Assembly: GCF_003020115.1 (NCBI RefSeq)
Contig: NZ_PYFX01000008.1
Span: 62,001-126,000, forward strand
Direction: 5' to 3'
DNA length: 64,000 nt
DNA from: Bradyrhizobium sp. MOS002
Lineage (GTDB): Bacteria; Pseudomonadota; Alphaproteobacteria; Rhizobiales; Xanthobacteraceae
Shown here: positions 55,671 through 64,000 of the stretch, in pieces
How positions within the stretch are numbered: position 1 is the first letter of the stretch
How the letters are laid out: each line of letters begins with the position of its first letter
Made by a program: the position numbers and the translations under genes
The notes under the pieces: model-generated
The model's input: the letters and a program-made list of their open reading frames with translations, nothing else
Told to the model about the DNA's origin: nothing
Databases searched by the model: none

Positions 55671-58346
55671 TCAGTTCGCCTCCCGTCGGACCTCGCTCGG
55701 CACCGGCAATTGCTGCGGCGTGCCGGCGGGGGTCGGCAGCGCGACCGGGCGCAGGCCGATCAGCTCGGCGGTGCGGATCGCGCTGTCGCGCCAGAACTGG
55801 AACGAGTTGATGCGGCTGAGCTCGAGGATGGCGATGGCGACCGCAGCCAGGAACGGCAGGCTCTGCAGCACCAGCACGCCGGCGAAGATGTAGATCTCGG
55901 TGATCTGGCGATAGCTGTTGGAAGCCACCAGCACGCCGGCGCCGATCAGGAGCAGGGCGCCGATCACGGCCTCCCAGAACGCCTGGAACTCGATCGACAT
56001 CCGGGACAGGCCGCCCTTGGAGGTGCGCGCGAACGCGATGTGCTCGGTGATCAGTCCCTGCGCCACCGCGCGCGAGACCGTCCACTGCACGCTCATCGCC
56101 GCGATCATCGCGCCCAGCATCTGGCCGGGCTTGATCGCGACACGCGCGCGGTACATCGACAAAAAATGCGCAAGCGAGACGATGAAGGCGCCGATGATCG
56201 GCAGCGTCAGGATCTTGTCGGGAATGGCGATGTCGGCGAAGGCGACGATCGGCACCCAGACGAGGTTGAGCAGCGCCACGACCACGCCGAGGCTTTCGGC
56301 ACCCAGCCAGTTCAGCCAGCCCAGGCCATATTCGCGCTTCTGGTCGGGGGTCAGCCGGCTCCGTCCGGGCAGGAAGTTCCGCCAGTGCTTCTTGACGATC
56401 TGGAGGCCGCCATAGGCCCAGCGGTGACGCTGCTTCTTGAAGGCCTCGTAGGTGTCGGGGAGCAGGCCCTGACCGTAGCGGTGGTTGGTATAGTGCGTGG
56501 TCCAGCCGAGCTGCTGGATCGAAAGGCCGAGATCAGAGTCCTCGCAGATCGTGTCGGACGACCAGCCGCCGGCCATGTCCATCGCGGCGCGGCGGATCAG
56601 GCACATCGTGCCGTGCACGATGATGGCGTTGGTCTCGTTGCGCTGGACCATGCCGATGTCGAAGAAGCCGGCATATTCGCCGTTCATGATGTAGTGCATG
56701 ATCGACAGGTCGCCGTCGCGATGTTCCTGCGGCGCCTGCACCAGGCCGACGCTGGGATCGGCGAACGCCGGCACGAGGTCCTTCAGCCAGTCGGGATCGA
56801 CGACGTAGTCGGCATCGAGGATGCCGATGATCTCGGCGTCAGCGGCGGTGCGGTCCATCGCGATGCGCAGCGCTCCGGCCTTGAAGCCCTGCACCTTCTC
56901 GGCGTTGATGAACTTGAAGCGTTCACCGAGCGCGCGGCAATGATCCTGGATCGGCTGCCAGAAGGCAGGGTCCGGCGTGTTGTTGATGATGACGACGCAT
57001 TCGTAGTTCGGATAGTTCAGCCGCGACAGCGCATCGAGCGTCTGCTTGAGCATCTCGACCGGCTCGAAATAAGCGGGGATGTGGATCGAGACCTTCGGAA
57101 AGTAATTCTCGGGCACGTCCTCGAGCGGCTTGCCCTTCGTGAGCAGCCGCTGCGGCGGCCGGCCGAACGCGACCGCGGCGATCTCGTCGATGCGCGCCAT
57201 CGCAATGAGGACGAGGGGAACAAGCAGGATCATGCCGAGGGTAAGCGCGAAGGCCGAGCCGAAGATGAAATAGTGGCCGTTCCAGAACGCGAACACGGTG
57301 GCGGCCCAGGCGCCGACGCCATTGGCGGTCGCCGACAGCAGGAACGCCTGCTTCGCCGTCGGCTGCTGCAGCCGCAGGATCGGAAGCGACAGCAAGATAC
57401 CCACCAGGAGGGCGACACCCATCAGCTTCCAATAGTCGGGATTTTGCACCGGGCCCGTCCAGGCGAATTTCGGTTCGCGGCTGGCGTTGAGGATGCCCCA
57501 GTACGGACCGACGCCGCCTTCGAAGTATTTCCAGGGCTGATCGATGGCCTCGACGATGTTGTATTCCATGCCGATGGCGTCGGCGCGGCTGACGAAGTTG
57601 CGCAAGGTCAGCGCCTGCTGGAACGGACCGGGGTCGGCGTTGCGCAAATTGTAACCCGCGCTCGGCCAGCCGAACTCGGCAATCACGATGCGCTTGCCGG
57701 GGAACAGGTTGCGTAACAGATTGTAGCGGTCGACGGCCTGGTCGACCGCCTGGTCGGAGCGGAAGTTTTCCCAGTAGGGCAGCACGTGGGCGGCGATGAA
57801 GTCGACGTTGGAGCCGAGGTCGGGATTGTCGCGCCAGATGTTCCAGATTTCACCGGTCGTGACGGGCACGCGGACCGAGCCCTTGACCTTCTTGATCATC
57901 TCGATGAGGTCTTCGACCTTCTGCTCGCCGCGGTAGATCACCTCGTTGCCGACGACGACGCCGTTGACGTTGCTGTTCTTGCGGGCGAGCTCGATGGCGG
58001 CCTTGATCTCGCGCTCGTTGCGATCCTTGTCCTTGTCGATCCACGCGCCGACGGTGACCTTGAGACCGAACTCGGCCGCGATCGGCGGCACCAGTTCCAC
58101 GCCGCCGGTGGACGAATAGAGCCGGATCGCGCGCGTCATCGTCGACAGCGTCTTCAGGTCGGCGCGGATTTTCTCCACCGTCGGGATGTTGTCGATGTCG
58201 GGGTGAGCCGAGCCCTCGAACGGCGCGTAGGAGACGCTGGGCAGCAGGCCCTTGAAGTCGGGCGCGGGTTCCTTGTCGCGCAAGACTCCCCAGAGGCCGG
58301 CGTGGAGCGCGGACACAAGCAACAGAACGGCGGCGACAACGCGCAT
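55671..58346 (-). CDS. ndvB: cyclic beta-(1,3)(1,6)-glucan synthase, NdvB type
   Basis: 891 residues from ATG 58346 (MRVVAAVLLLVSALHAG). Residues about 40-320 form a GH17-like glucanosyl module with catalytic Glu in 'VVVGNEVIYRG' and 'IVIAEFGWPSAGY'. After two to three membrane helices comes a GT2 domain: 'VSIHIPAYFEPVEMLKQTL', 'GILDADYVVDPDW' (DxD), 'TICEDSDLGLSIQ' and 'KKQRHRWAYGG' (QxxRW), then further helices. Size (about 100 kDa) and neighbours match B. japonicum NdvB, which builds periplasmic cyclic glucans needed for osmotic adaptation and nodulation. Confidence 0.88.
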   Translation of the reverse strand: MRVVAAVLLLVSALHAGLWGVLRDKEPAPDFKGLLPSVSYAPFEGSAHPDIDNIPTVEKIRADLKTLSTMTRAIRLYSSTGGVELVPPIAAEFGLKVTVGAWIDKDKDRNEREIKAAIELARKNSNVNGVVVGNEVIYRGEQKVEDLIEMIKKVKGSVRVPVTTGEIWNIWRDNPDLGSNVDFIAAHVLPYWENFRSDQAVDQAVDRYNLLRNLFPGKRIVIAEFGWPSAGYNLRNADPGPFQQALTLRNFVSRADAIGMEYNIVEAIDQPWKYFEGGVGPYWGILNASREPKFAWTGPVQNPDYWKLMGVALLVGILLSLPILRLQQPTAKQAFLLSATANGVGAWAATVFAFWNGHYFIFGSAFALTLGMILLVPLVLIAMARIDEIAAVAFGRPPQRLLTKGKPLEDVPENYFPKVSIHIPAYFEPVEMLKQTLDALSRLNYPNYECVVIINNTPDPAFWQPIQDHCRALGERFKFINAEKVQGFKAGALRIAMDRTAADAEIIGILDADYVVDPDWLKDLVPAFADPSVGLVQAPQEHRDGDLSIMHYIMNGEYAGFFDIGMVQRNETNAIIVHGTMCLIRRAAMDMAGGWSSDTICEDSDLGLSIQQLGWTTHYTNHRYGQGLLPDTYEAFKKQRHRWAYGGLQIVKKHWRNFLPGRSRLTPDQKREYGLGWLNWLGAESLGVVVALLNLVWVPIVAFADIAIPDKILTLPIIGAFIVSLAHFLSMYRARVAIKPGQMLGAMIAAMSVQWTVSRAVAQGLITEHIAFARTSKGGLSRMSIEFQAFWEAVIGALLLIGAGVLVASNSYRQITEIYIFAGVLVLQSLPFLAAVAIAILELSRINSFQFWRDSAIRTAELIGLRPVALPTPAGTPQQLPVPSEVRREAN

Positions 58347-58561
58347 CGCGGCTAAACCAAAAGGGGCTGAGGGGGCAGGGAAGCGGATCCGACCCCGAGA
58401 TCCGACCAAGTCCGCGGCAAATGGAGCATACCTCTGCCGCGCGGTTTCACAACTGCCATGGCCTCATGACCTTATGAGGGCATGGCACATTTCGGAATAC
58501 GCAGCAGTGCCAATTGCTTCTATCGCCGATCGTTCCTGAACGGAGGCTGAAACAATCGCGG

Positions 58562-59152
58562 CTATTTCGGGGGCGCCGGTGACGGGCTTGCCGCCGGCGA
58601 GGGGCTCGCGGCCGGCTGCGGCTGCGCATTGCCCGATGCCGGCGCGGCCGGCTGCGAAGCCGCGGCCGCCGCCTGCTGCGGCTGTGACGCCGGGTTGATC
58701 CAGCAAGCGTGCACACGGCTGTCCAGGGTCTCGGCGACCTTGGGATCGATCTGGCCGCCGAAGCGGGTCAGGCAGCGGAAGGCGGCCTGGATGTGGCCGC
58801 CCGGGCAGCCGAAGCGGTCGTAGAGATCGAGATGGCGGAATGCGGTATCGAGGTCATCCCGCCACATCAGCCGGACCACGCGCCGGCCGAGCCAGACGCA
58901 TTCGGGGTTGCCGGCCGGACCGCTGATGACCTGGGCTGCTTCGGCGAACTCGTCGGTGCGTCGCTGATTCTGGGCGGCATCCTTGGCCGCGTCGGCGGGC
59001 TGGGCGGCTGCCTTGCTCTGGTCCGGCGCCGGCGTGCCGCTCTGGGCGGAGGCCGCGCCGATACCCATCAGGATGACAAGGGAAGAAACGGCCAAGGTGG
59101 CGGCGAACTGCCGCAGGACCGCATTTCGTAACTCGAGCACCCGTTGCCGCAT
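58562..59152 (-). CDS. ndvD: exported NdvD-like glucan biosynthesis protein
   Basis: 196 residues. Signal peptide (about 1-36, ending ASAQ), an Ala/Asp-rich linker, then a conserved core 'VISGPAGNPECVWLGRRVVRLMWRDDLDTAFRHLDLYDRFGCPGGHIQ' in outline with four cysteines ('PECVW', 'GCPGG', 'FRCLTR', 'HACW'), and an Ala/Pro/Ser-rich tail. It lies between ndvB and ndvC, where B. japonicum has ndvD, a gene required for cyclic glucan synthesis. The gene assignment is by position and recalled family; the biochemical role is unknown. Confidence 0.65.
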   Translation of the reverse strand: MRQRVLELRNAVLRQFAATLAVSSLVILMGIGAASAQSGTPAPDQSKAAAQPADAAKDAAQNQRRTDEFAEAAQVISGPAGNPECVWLGRRVVRLMWRDDLDTAFRHLDLYDRFGCPGGHIQAAFRCLTRFGGQIDPKVAETLDSRVHACWINPASQPQQAAAAASQPAAPASGNAQPQPAASPSPAASPSPAPPK

Positions 59153-59482
59153 GAATTCCCCAATATATCACTGACCGTCCGCGTCAGGACCTTCGCGGAC
59201 GCGCCTGCGTGATGGCGTCCAAATGGGTCTCCAATGCGGCGGAAAAGTCCTCCCGAGTCCATGGCCTGAATCTGGAATTTTGTCCAGCAAAGTCACGATC
59301 CTAGGCCTCGGTCGAAGGGCCGCAGGTAAATTCCTCAGGGGAGGGATGGATCCATAACGGAGTCACCCCCTTGGCAGACGGCGTGCTAGCAGGTAATCGA
59401 CGGCCCTTCGCGGAGGACGGAACCGATTTCTCTTCGTACGCCACTGGCGCTTCTGCTCGTTTCACTGGGTGCGATCGCTGCC

Positions 59483-61042
59483 GTGTGGTGGTGGCTTGCC
59501 ACGCCGATCTCGCTCGCGCGCGCCCCGATCGATCCCGCCGACAAGGTCCAATGCGTCTCCTACGCGCCGTTCCGCGGCGAGCAGTCGCCGCTGAACGCAT
59601 GGACCCATATCGAGGCCGACCAGATCGAGCAGGACCTGCGCCAGCTCAAGGAGATCACCGACTGCGTCCGCACCTATTCGATGGAGAATGGGCTCGACCA
59701 GGTGCCGGCGATCGCCGCCCGGATCGGCGGGCTGAAGGTGCTCCAGGGCATCTGGCTCTCCAGCAACCGCACCAAGAATTTCGAGCAGGCCGCGCTCGCC
59801 ATTCGCCTTTCCAAGGATTTCCCCGGAATCATCACCAGCATCATCGTCGGCAACGAAGTGCTGCTGCGCGGCGAGATGACGACCGCGGACCTCGTCTCCA
59901 TCATCCGCTCGGTGAAGGCGCAGGTCAGCGTGCCCGTCACCTATGCCGATGTCTGGGAGTTCTGGCTCAGGAATCGCGAGATCTATGACGCCGTCGACTT
60001 CGTCACGATCCACATCCTGCCTTACTGGGAGGACATCCCGGTCAAGGCCAAGTTCGCAGCCTCCCATGTCGAACAGATCCGCGAGCGCATGGCGGTCGCG
60101 TTCCCCGGCAAGGAGATTCTGATCGGCGAAACCGGCTGGCCGAGCGAAGGGCGCATGCGCGAGGGCGCGCTGCCGTCGCGCAGCAACCAGGCACGCGTGG
60201 TCTCGGAGATCCTGAGTCTGGCGAAAGCGCAGAAATTCCGCGTCAATCTGATCGAGTCCTACGACCAGCCGTGGAAGCGCAAGCTGGAAGGCACCGTCGG
60301 CGGCTATTGGGGCCTCTATGACTCGGTGCGCCGTGGCCTGAAATATCCGCCGGGCGAGCCGATCAGCAATTTCCCGTACTGGAAATGGTACATGGGCGCC
60401 GGCATGGGCCTCTCCGTGCTGGTGTTCGCGGTCGCCGGCCTGACGTTGCGGCGCAGGCCGTGGACGCCGCGCTTCTCGGCCTGGCTCGGTGTGGCGATCT
60501 CGGCGACCTCGGCAGGCATCCTGCTCGGGATCGGCGCCGACAAGATGTACTACGAGAGCTATGGCATCGGCGGCTCGCTGCTCTGGGGCACGCTGCTCGC
60601 GGCCGGCATCCTGTCGCCGATCTTCTGCGCGCAGGCGATGGTGATCGGCCGCAGCCTCCCTACTTTCCTCGATCTGCTCGGTCCCCGCGAGGGCCGGAAA
60701 TGGTCGAAGCTCACCGCCGTGCTGGGTCTGACGCTGGCGGTGGCTGCGGTGATCGCGGCGCAGACCGCGCTCGCCTTCGTGTTCGACCCGCGCTACCACG
60801 ACTTCCCCTACGCCTCGCTGACGATGGCGGTGGTGCCGTTCGCGCTGTTGATGCTGAACCGGCCGCAGATCGGCCAGCGTCCGATCGCGGAGTCGGTCTT
60901 CGCCGGCCTGCTGACGCTGTCGGCGGCTTATGTGCTCTTCAACGAGGGCCGCGACAATTGGCAGTCGCTGTGGACCTGCGCGATCTATCTCTTGTTCGCG
61001 CTCACGCTGTGGCGGGCGCGGGCCGAGCAAATCCAAGAATGA
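59483..61042 (+). CDS. ndvC: GH17-type membrane glucan-branching protein, NdvC type
   Basis: 519 residues from GTG 59483. GH17 catalytic glutamates in 'IIVGNEVLLRGEM' (about 115) and 'LIGETGWPSEGRM' (about 215). Five to six membrane helices follow (about 300-510). B. japonicum NdvC is needed for beta-1,6 linkages of the cyclic glucan. The visible start truncates the signal helix: the in-frame upstream sequence ISLRTPLALLLVSLGAIAA from ATT 59426 has GGAGG at a spacing of nine, so translation may begin there. The 3' end overlaps the convergent membrane gene by 41 bp. Confidence 0.85.
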   Translation: MWWWLATPISLARAPIDPADKVQCVSYAPFRGEQSPLNAWTHIEADQIEQDLRQLKEITDCVRTYSMENGLDQVPAIAARIGGLKVLQGIWLSSNRTKNFEQAALAIRLSKDFPGIITSIIVGNEVLLRGEMTTADLVSIIRSVKAQVSVPVTYADVWEFWLRNREIYDAVDFVTIHILPYWEDIPVKAKFAASHVEQIRERMAVAFPGKEILIGETGWPSEGRMREGALPSRSNQARVVSEILSLAKAQKFRVNLIESYDQPWKRKLEGTVGGYWGLYDSVRRGLKYPPGEPISNFPYWKWYMGAGMGLSVLVFAVAGLTLRRRPWTPRFSAWLGVAISATSAGILLGIGADKMYYESYGIGGSLLWGTLLAAGILSPIFCAQAMVIGRSLPTFLDLLGPREGRKWSKLTAVLGLTLAVAAVIAAQTALAFVFDPRYHDFPYASLTMAVVPFALLMLNRPQIGQRPIAESVFAGLLTLSAAYVLFNEGRDNWQSLWTCAIYLLFALTLWRARAEQIQE

Positions 61043-61382
61043 ACAGGCCGATCGCCAGGCCCGACAGCACGACATTGTAGAGCACGATGCCGAGGCCGGC
61101 GGCGATGATGCCGACGGTGAGCAGCACGATCGACGGCCGCATCAGGTTCAGCGTCGCCACCACCACCGCGACGATGCCGAACACCGAATTCTTGAACAGC
61201 ACGGTCGAGACCGAGCGCGCCTTGCAGACCAGGGTCTGGAGCCCGGCGTCGCAGGCGAGACCGACCTGCGAGTTTTCGATTCCGAGGTAGCGCAGATAAA
61301 GCGCATAGCCGACGCTGGCGAAGCCGACGACGATCAGGAACTGCACCTGGTAGGGCGTGAGGCGGAAGGGCTTTTTTGTCAT
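61002..61382 (-). CDS. small four-helix membrane protein
   Basis: 126 residues from ATG 61382 (MTKKPFRLTPYQVQF). Three to four membrane helices with a loop 'ACDAGLQTLVCKARS' between the first and second; the pair of cysteines recalls VKOR-like proteins, but the active-site CxxC is absent. Overlaps the end of ndvC in convergent orientation. Function unknown. Confidence 0.65.
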   Translation of the reverse strand: MTKKPFRLTPYQVQFLIVVGFASVGYALYLRYLGIENSQVGLACDAGLQTLVCKARSVSTVLFKNSVFGIVAVVVATLNLMRPSIVLLTVGIIAAGLGIVLYNVVLSGLAIGLFILGFARPAPATA

Positions 61383-61471
61383 GGCGGCAATATGGTCGGG
61401 ATGGCGCGGGCGGGCAACAGGGAAGGCGAGTTTATGTTGATCGCGGGCCGATTGCATGCGTCAACGAGCCA

Positions 61472-61627
61472 TCAAGGGCGATTTTGCACCGCCCGGTTCT
61501 GGTCCGCCAGCCGACGTTCGTATTTTTCGGCCAAGGCCAGCAATCGCTTCCTGATATAGGGGTCGGCCTGTTCGGCCAACTCGCGGATGAGCGCGAGGTG
61601 CTCGCGCAGAAACGTCTCTTCCGCCAT
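61472..61627 (-). CDS. 51-residue helical protein of unknown function
   Basis: MAEETFLREHLALIRELAEQ..., ATG 61627 with GGAGCGGAG directly upstream. Amphipathic helix 'ADPYIRKRLLALAEKYERRL'. Coding-like base pattern; short enough to be missed by length cut-offs. Function unknown. Confidence 0.65.
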   Translation of the reverse strand: MAEETFLREHLALIRELAEQADPYIRKRLLALAEKYERRLADQNRAVQNRP

Positions 61628-61740
61628 CTCCGCTCCGAATCATGTTCGTCGCGGATACTGCGGTTATCTGTTGAGGGCCTTCGTATCGTTTGATACGTCG
61701 CCGCGAGACAGTCTTCACCGCCGCAGAGCGGATGCCACGT

Positions 61741-63093
61741 CTATCGTCTGAAGAACGATGACAGCGTCGATCCCGCCGACGCCGTCTCCGGCTTCGGCTG
61801 TGCGGCCGGCTGCGCCGCAGGAGCAGGCGCCGGCTCCTCGCGCTTCGACGAGCGCTTCGAGGAATAGCTGCGGCGATGCTTGTCGGGCTTCGCGGCCGGA
61901 GCGGGCGCCGGGGCGGTCTCGGCTTGCGGCACAGAGTCCTGGTTCTTGTCGGAGTTCTTGTCCTGGACCCTGTCTTGCGACTTGTCCTGTCCCTTGTCTT
62001 GCCCCTTCTCCTGGCCGCCGCGCATTGACAGCCGCTGGCCGTCGAACACGGTGGTCTCGCAGTGGCGGTCGTTCTCGGCGAGGCCGGCGCAGAGTTTTGC
62101 CGCGGCCGCCGCGTTGAGCAGCGGGCCGGCACCGAGGCGGAGCTGCATGCCGAGGCCGGTGTTGCCTTCCTTGATCATGATGATCGGCCGCAGCGCCGCG
62201 ATCTCGGGATTGGATTTGGTGACCCCGCGCCACAATGCGCGCAGGCCTTCGAGCGAGTTGGCGCCGCCCAGATCAATCGCAAAGCGCGTCTGCTGGACCG
62301 CGATCGCGGGAGCGTCGCTTTCGGCGCCCTCCGGCGGCTTGGCTGGTGCCGCAGCGACTTCGACCGGGGCGGGCGTCGGATCGGGCTTCTTCTCGGCAGC
62401 CTTCTCACTGGTCTCGGGCTGAACCAGTTTCGGGGCGGCCGGATCGGGCGGCGCCATGATCGATTTGGACGGGACCAGCGGAAGCATCGGCAGTGGCGAA
62501 TTCGTTGCCGGCGACTGCCCGACCAGCGAGGCCGCGGCTGCGCTTTGTGGCGGCGGGCTCGACGGCTCCTTTGCGGCCTCGGCGCGCGGCTTGTCGTTGG
62601 CCGGAGCTGGTGTCGAGGCGACCGGCGCGATGCCGGGCGCCGGCGGGCCGATCAAAGCTGGCGCGTCCTGCGGCTTCGCAACGGACGCCTGCGGCGGCGT
62701 TGTCGTCTGCTTGGCGATGGCGCCGGTGACGGAATCGAGCCCTTGCTCCAGCACGGTGACGCGCGAATAGAGTCGGTCGCGATCGGTGTTCAGCGTCTCG
62801 ATGGCGGAGGCGAGCCGTCGGGCCTCGTTCTGGCTCTCCTTGGTCAGGATCTGGAGCCGGTCCGCCTGTCGCGCGAGATCGGCGGACGCAACCTGATCGC
62901 GCCGCCAGCCGAGCTGGGCCTGGTTGGCGAACACGGCAATGACCACGGCGGCGACGGCCGCCACGCCCCATGAGCCCAGCCGCCACATCATGCCGCGATC
63001 GAACGAGCTCTCCTCGGCCACAAGTCCGGAGAACAGCCCGCCGGTCTCCTTGGCGCCGAAGGCATCCGCCAGTGGGTCGGAATCCTTTGCCAT
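61741..63093 (-). CDS. membrane-anchored Pro/Ala-rich protein with C-terminal domain
   Basis: 450 residues from ATG 63093 (MAKDSDPLADAFGAKETGG). Membrane helix about 38-58, coiled coil about 65-115 ('ADRLQILTKESQNEARRLASAIETLNTDRDRLYSRV' in outline), a long Pro/Ala/Ser linker, a compact domain about 275-380 ('FAIDLGGANSLEGLRALWRGVTKSNPEIAALRPI', 'GNTGLGMQLRLGAGPLLNAAAAAKLCAGL') typical of SPOR-like or related periplasmic modules, and a Lys/Gln-repeat tail (KGQDKGQDKSQDRVQDK). Likely an envelope protein. It diverges from glmU. Confidence 0.72.
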   Translation of the reverse strand: MAKDSDPLADAFGAKETGGLFSGLVAEESSFDRGMMWRLGSWGVAAVAAVVIAVFANQAQLGWRRDQVASADLARQADRLQILTKESQNEARRLASAIETLNTDRDRLYSRVTVLEQGLDSVTGAIAKQTTTPPQASVAKPQDAPALIGPPAPGIAPVASTPAPANDKPRAEAAKEPSSPPPQSAAAASLVGQSPATNSPLPMLPLVPSKSIMAPPDPAAPKLVQPETSEKAAEKKPDPTPAPVEVAAAPAKPPEGAESDAPAIAVQQTRFAIDLGGANSLEGLRALWRGVTKSNPEIAALRPIIMIKEGNTGLGMQLRLGAGPLLNAAAAAKLCAGLAENDRHCETTVFDGQRLSMRGGQEKGQDKGQDKSQDRVQDKNSDKNQDSVPQAETAPAPAPAAKPDKHRRSYSSKRSSKREEPAPAPAAQPAAQPKPETASAGSTLSSFFRR

Positions 63094-63268
63094 GAACGTT
63101 AAGTGCCCAACCCCTGTCCGGCTTCCCCGAATCAATCAGGGAACATTAACAGGAAAAGCGTGTCGCACTTGAACTCCGGGCGTTTGCGGGGGTAGCAAGG
63201 CGATAGCTGATGAGGGCGGCCCGTCGCCCGCTGGCGCCGATTGATTCGGCCGGATTGACAGGATTTCG

Positions 63269-64000
63269 ATGACCGCCCGTTCCAGCCTCACGATCGTGCT
63301 CGCCGCCGGCGAAGGCACGCGTATGCGCTCACACCTGCCAAAAGTGCTGCATCCCGTCGCACACCAGAGCCTGCTCGCCCACGTGCTCGCCGCGGCGCCC
63401 AGGGGAACCGGCACCTCGCTCGCGGTCGTGATCGGACCCGACCATCAGGCGGTGGCGGACGAAGCAAAGCGCATCCGCCCCGACGCGCTCACCTTCGTGC
63501 AACGCGAACGGCTCGGCACCGCGCATGCGGTGCTGGCGGCGCGCGATGCCATTGCGCGGGGCGTGGATGATTTGCTCATTGCGTTCGGCGACACGCCGCT
63601 GATCTCGGCCGAGACCTTCGCGCGGCTGCGCGCGCCACTCGCCAAAGGCGCCGCGATTGCGGCGCTCGGCTTCCGCGCCGCCGATCCCACCGGCTATGGT
63701 CGCTTCATCGTCGAGGGCGACCGCCTGGTCGCGATACGCGAGCAGGCCGATGCGAGCGCCGAGGAGCGCAAGATCGACCTGTGTAATGCCGGGGTGATGG
63801 CGATCGACGGGCGCCGCGCGCTCGCGATCCTCGACAAGATCGGCAATGCGAATTCCAAGGGCGAATATTATCTGACCGATGCGGTCGGCATTATCAGCGA
63901 GCAGGGATGGGATGCCGTGGTGATCGAAACCAGCGAGGACGAAGTGCGCGGCATCAACACCAAGGCGCAGCTCGCCGAGGCCGAAAGCGTGATGCAGGCG
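63269..64000 (+). CDS. glmU: bifunctional GlmU, N-terminal part (runs off window)
   Basis: The first 244 codons of GlmU. 'IVLAAGEGTRMRSHLPKVLHPVA' is the uridyltransferase nucleotide-binding loop, 'GDTPLISAETF' holds the metal-binding Asp, and 'NSKGEYYLTDAVGI' is the GlmU signature. The acetyltransferase (left-handed beta-helix) half lies beyond the window. It makes UDP-N-acetylglucosamine for peptidoglycan and lipopolysaccharide. Confidence 0.94.
   Translation, partial: MTARSSLTIVLAAGEGTRMRSHLPKVLHPVAHQSLLAHVLAAAPRGTGTSLAVVIGPDHQAVADEAKRIRPDALTFVQRERLGTAHAVLAARDAIARGVDDLLIAFGDTPLISAETFARLRAPLAKGAAIAALGFRAADPTGYGRFIVEGDRLVAIREQADASAEERKIDLCNAGVMAIDGRRALAILDKIGNANSKGEYYLTDAVGIISEQGWDAVVIETSEDEVRGINTKAQLAEAESVMQA

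Noticed and set aside
55575..57716. Long open frame (713 codons) on the plus strand
   Set aside because: Antisense to the conserved ndvB GT2 domain; its conceptual protein is the typical high-GC antisense shadow rich in Arg, Asp and His with no known motif.
59462..61075. 537-codon minus-strand frame
   Set aside because: Antisense to ndvC with conserved GH17 motifs on the other strand.

Overview
The window looks like a chromosomal segment of a Bradyrhizobium-type alphaproteobacterium. Reasons: high-GC coding sequence on both strands; the cyclic beta-(1,3)(1,6)-glucan gene set (ndvB, ndvD-like, ndvC) known from Bradyrhizobium japonicum; alphaproteobacterial SOS boxes (GAAC-N7-GAAC); DUF1217 flagellar-type repeats; and dispersed palindromic repeats typical of that genus. 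No prophage, CRISPR array, complete insertion sequence or rRNA operon was seen. One tRNA gene (Lys, UUU) is present.

Layout. 0-5.4 kb: a partial DUF1217 protein, a dispersed-repeat relic, an SRPBCC/beta-propeller pair, a HAD phosphatase and a DinB-fold protein. 5.4-13.6 kb: DNA maintenance genes uvrA, ssb and gyrA. uvrA and ssb each keep an SOS box although an outer-membrane beta-barrel gene and a decayed copy of it lie between them. 13.6-19.5 kb: kup, coaD, a three-gene cyclophilin cluster and queA. 19.5-23.8 kb: a minus-strand block (asd, a PepSY-like protein, a TetR regulator, a patatin-like lipoprotein) that separates queA from tgt. 23.9-26.8 kb: tgt, cysK and a solitary BrnA-like protein. 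26.9-32.5 kb: a polar amino-acid ABC importer whose ATPase carries an apparent frameshift, next to a sarcosine-oxidase-like flavoenzyme and a divergent LysR regulator. 32.5-44 kb: an orthocaspase, a DMT exporter, RidA, a formyltransferase, acetoacetyl-CoA synthetase, a PerM/AI-2E permease, a Nudix hydrolase and many small secreted or zinc-ribbon proteins. 44-55.3 kb: an accessory-looking stretch of genus-restricted small genes, a 750-residue polytopic membrane protein and a 1326-residue secreted TPR/coiled-coil protein with visibly lower GC, ending at tRNA-Lys. 55.6-61.4 kb: the ndv glucan locus. 61.4-64 kb: small genes, a large membrane-anchored Pro/Ala-rich protein and the start of glmU.

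The most interesting regulatory structure is upstream of asd (20.6-20.8 kb). A promoter of the form TTGACG-N17-CATAAG puts its start point at or next to the ATG of a 23-codon, threonine-rich leader peptide. The leader is followed by an intrinsic terminator and then asd. This is the architecture of a leaderless-mRNA, ribosome-mediated threonine attenuator. Other regulatory features are a shared 19-bp operator in front of the PepSY and patatin/TetR units, two SOS boxes and one perfect TGTGA-N6-TCACA site. Three genes (ssb, a zinc-ribbon gene, a formyltransferase) have tandem duplications of their last codons together with the stop codon.
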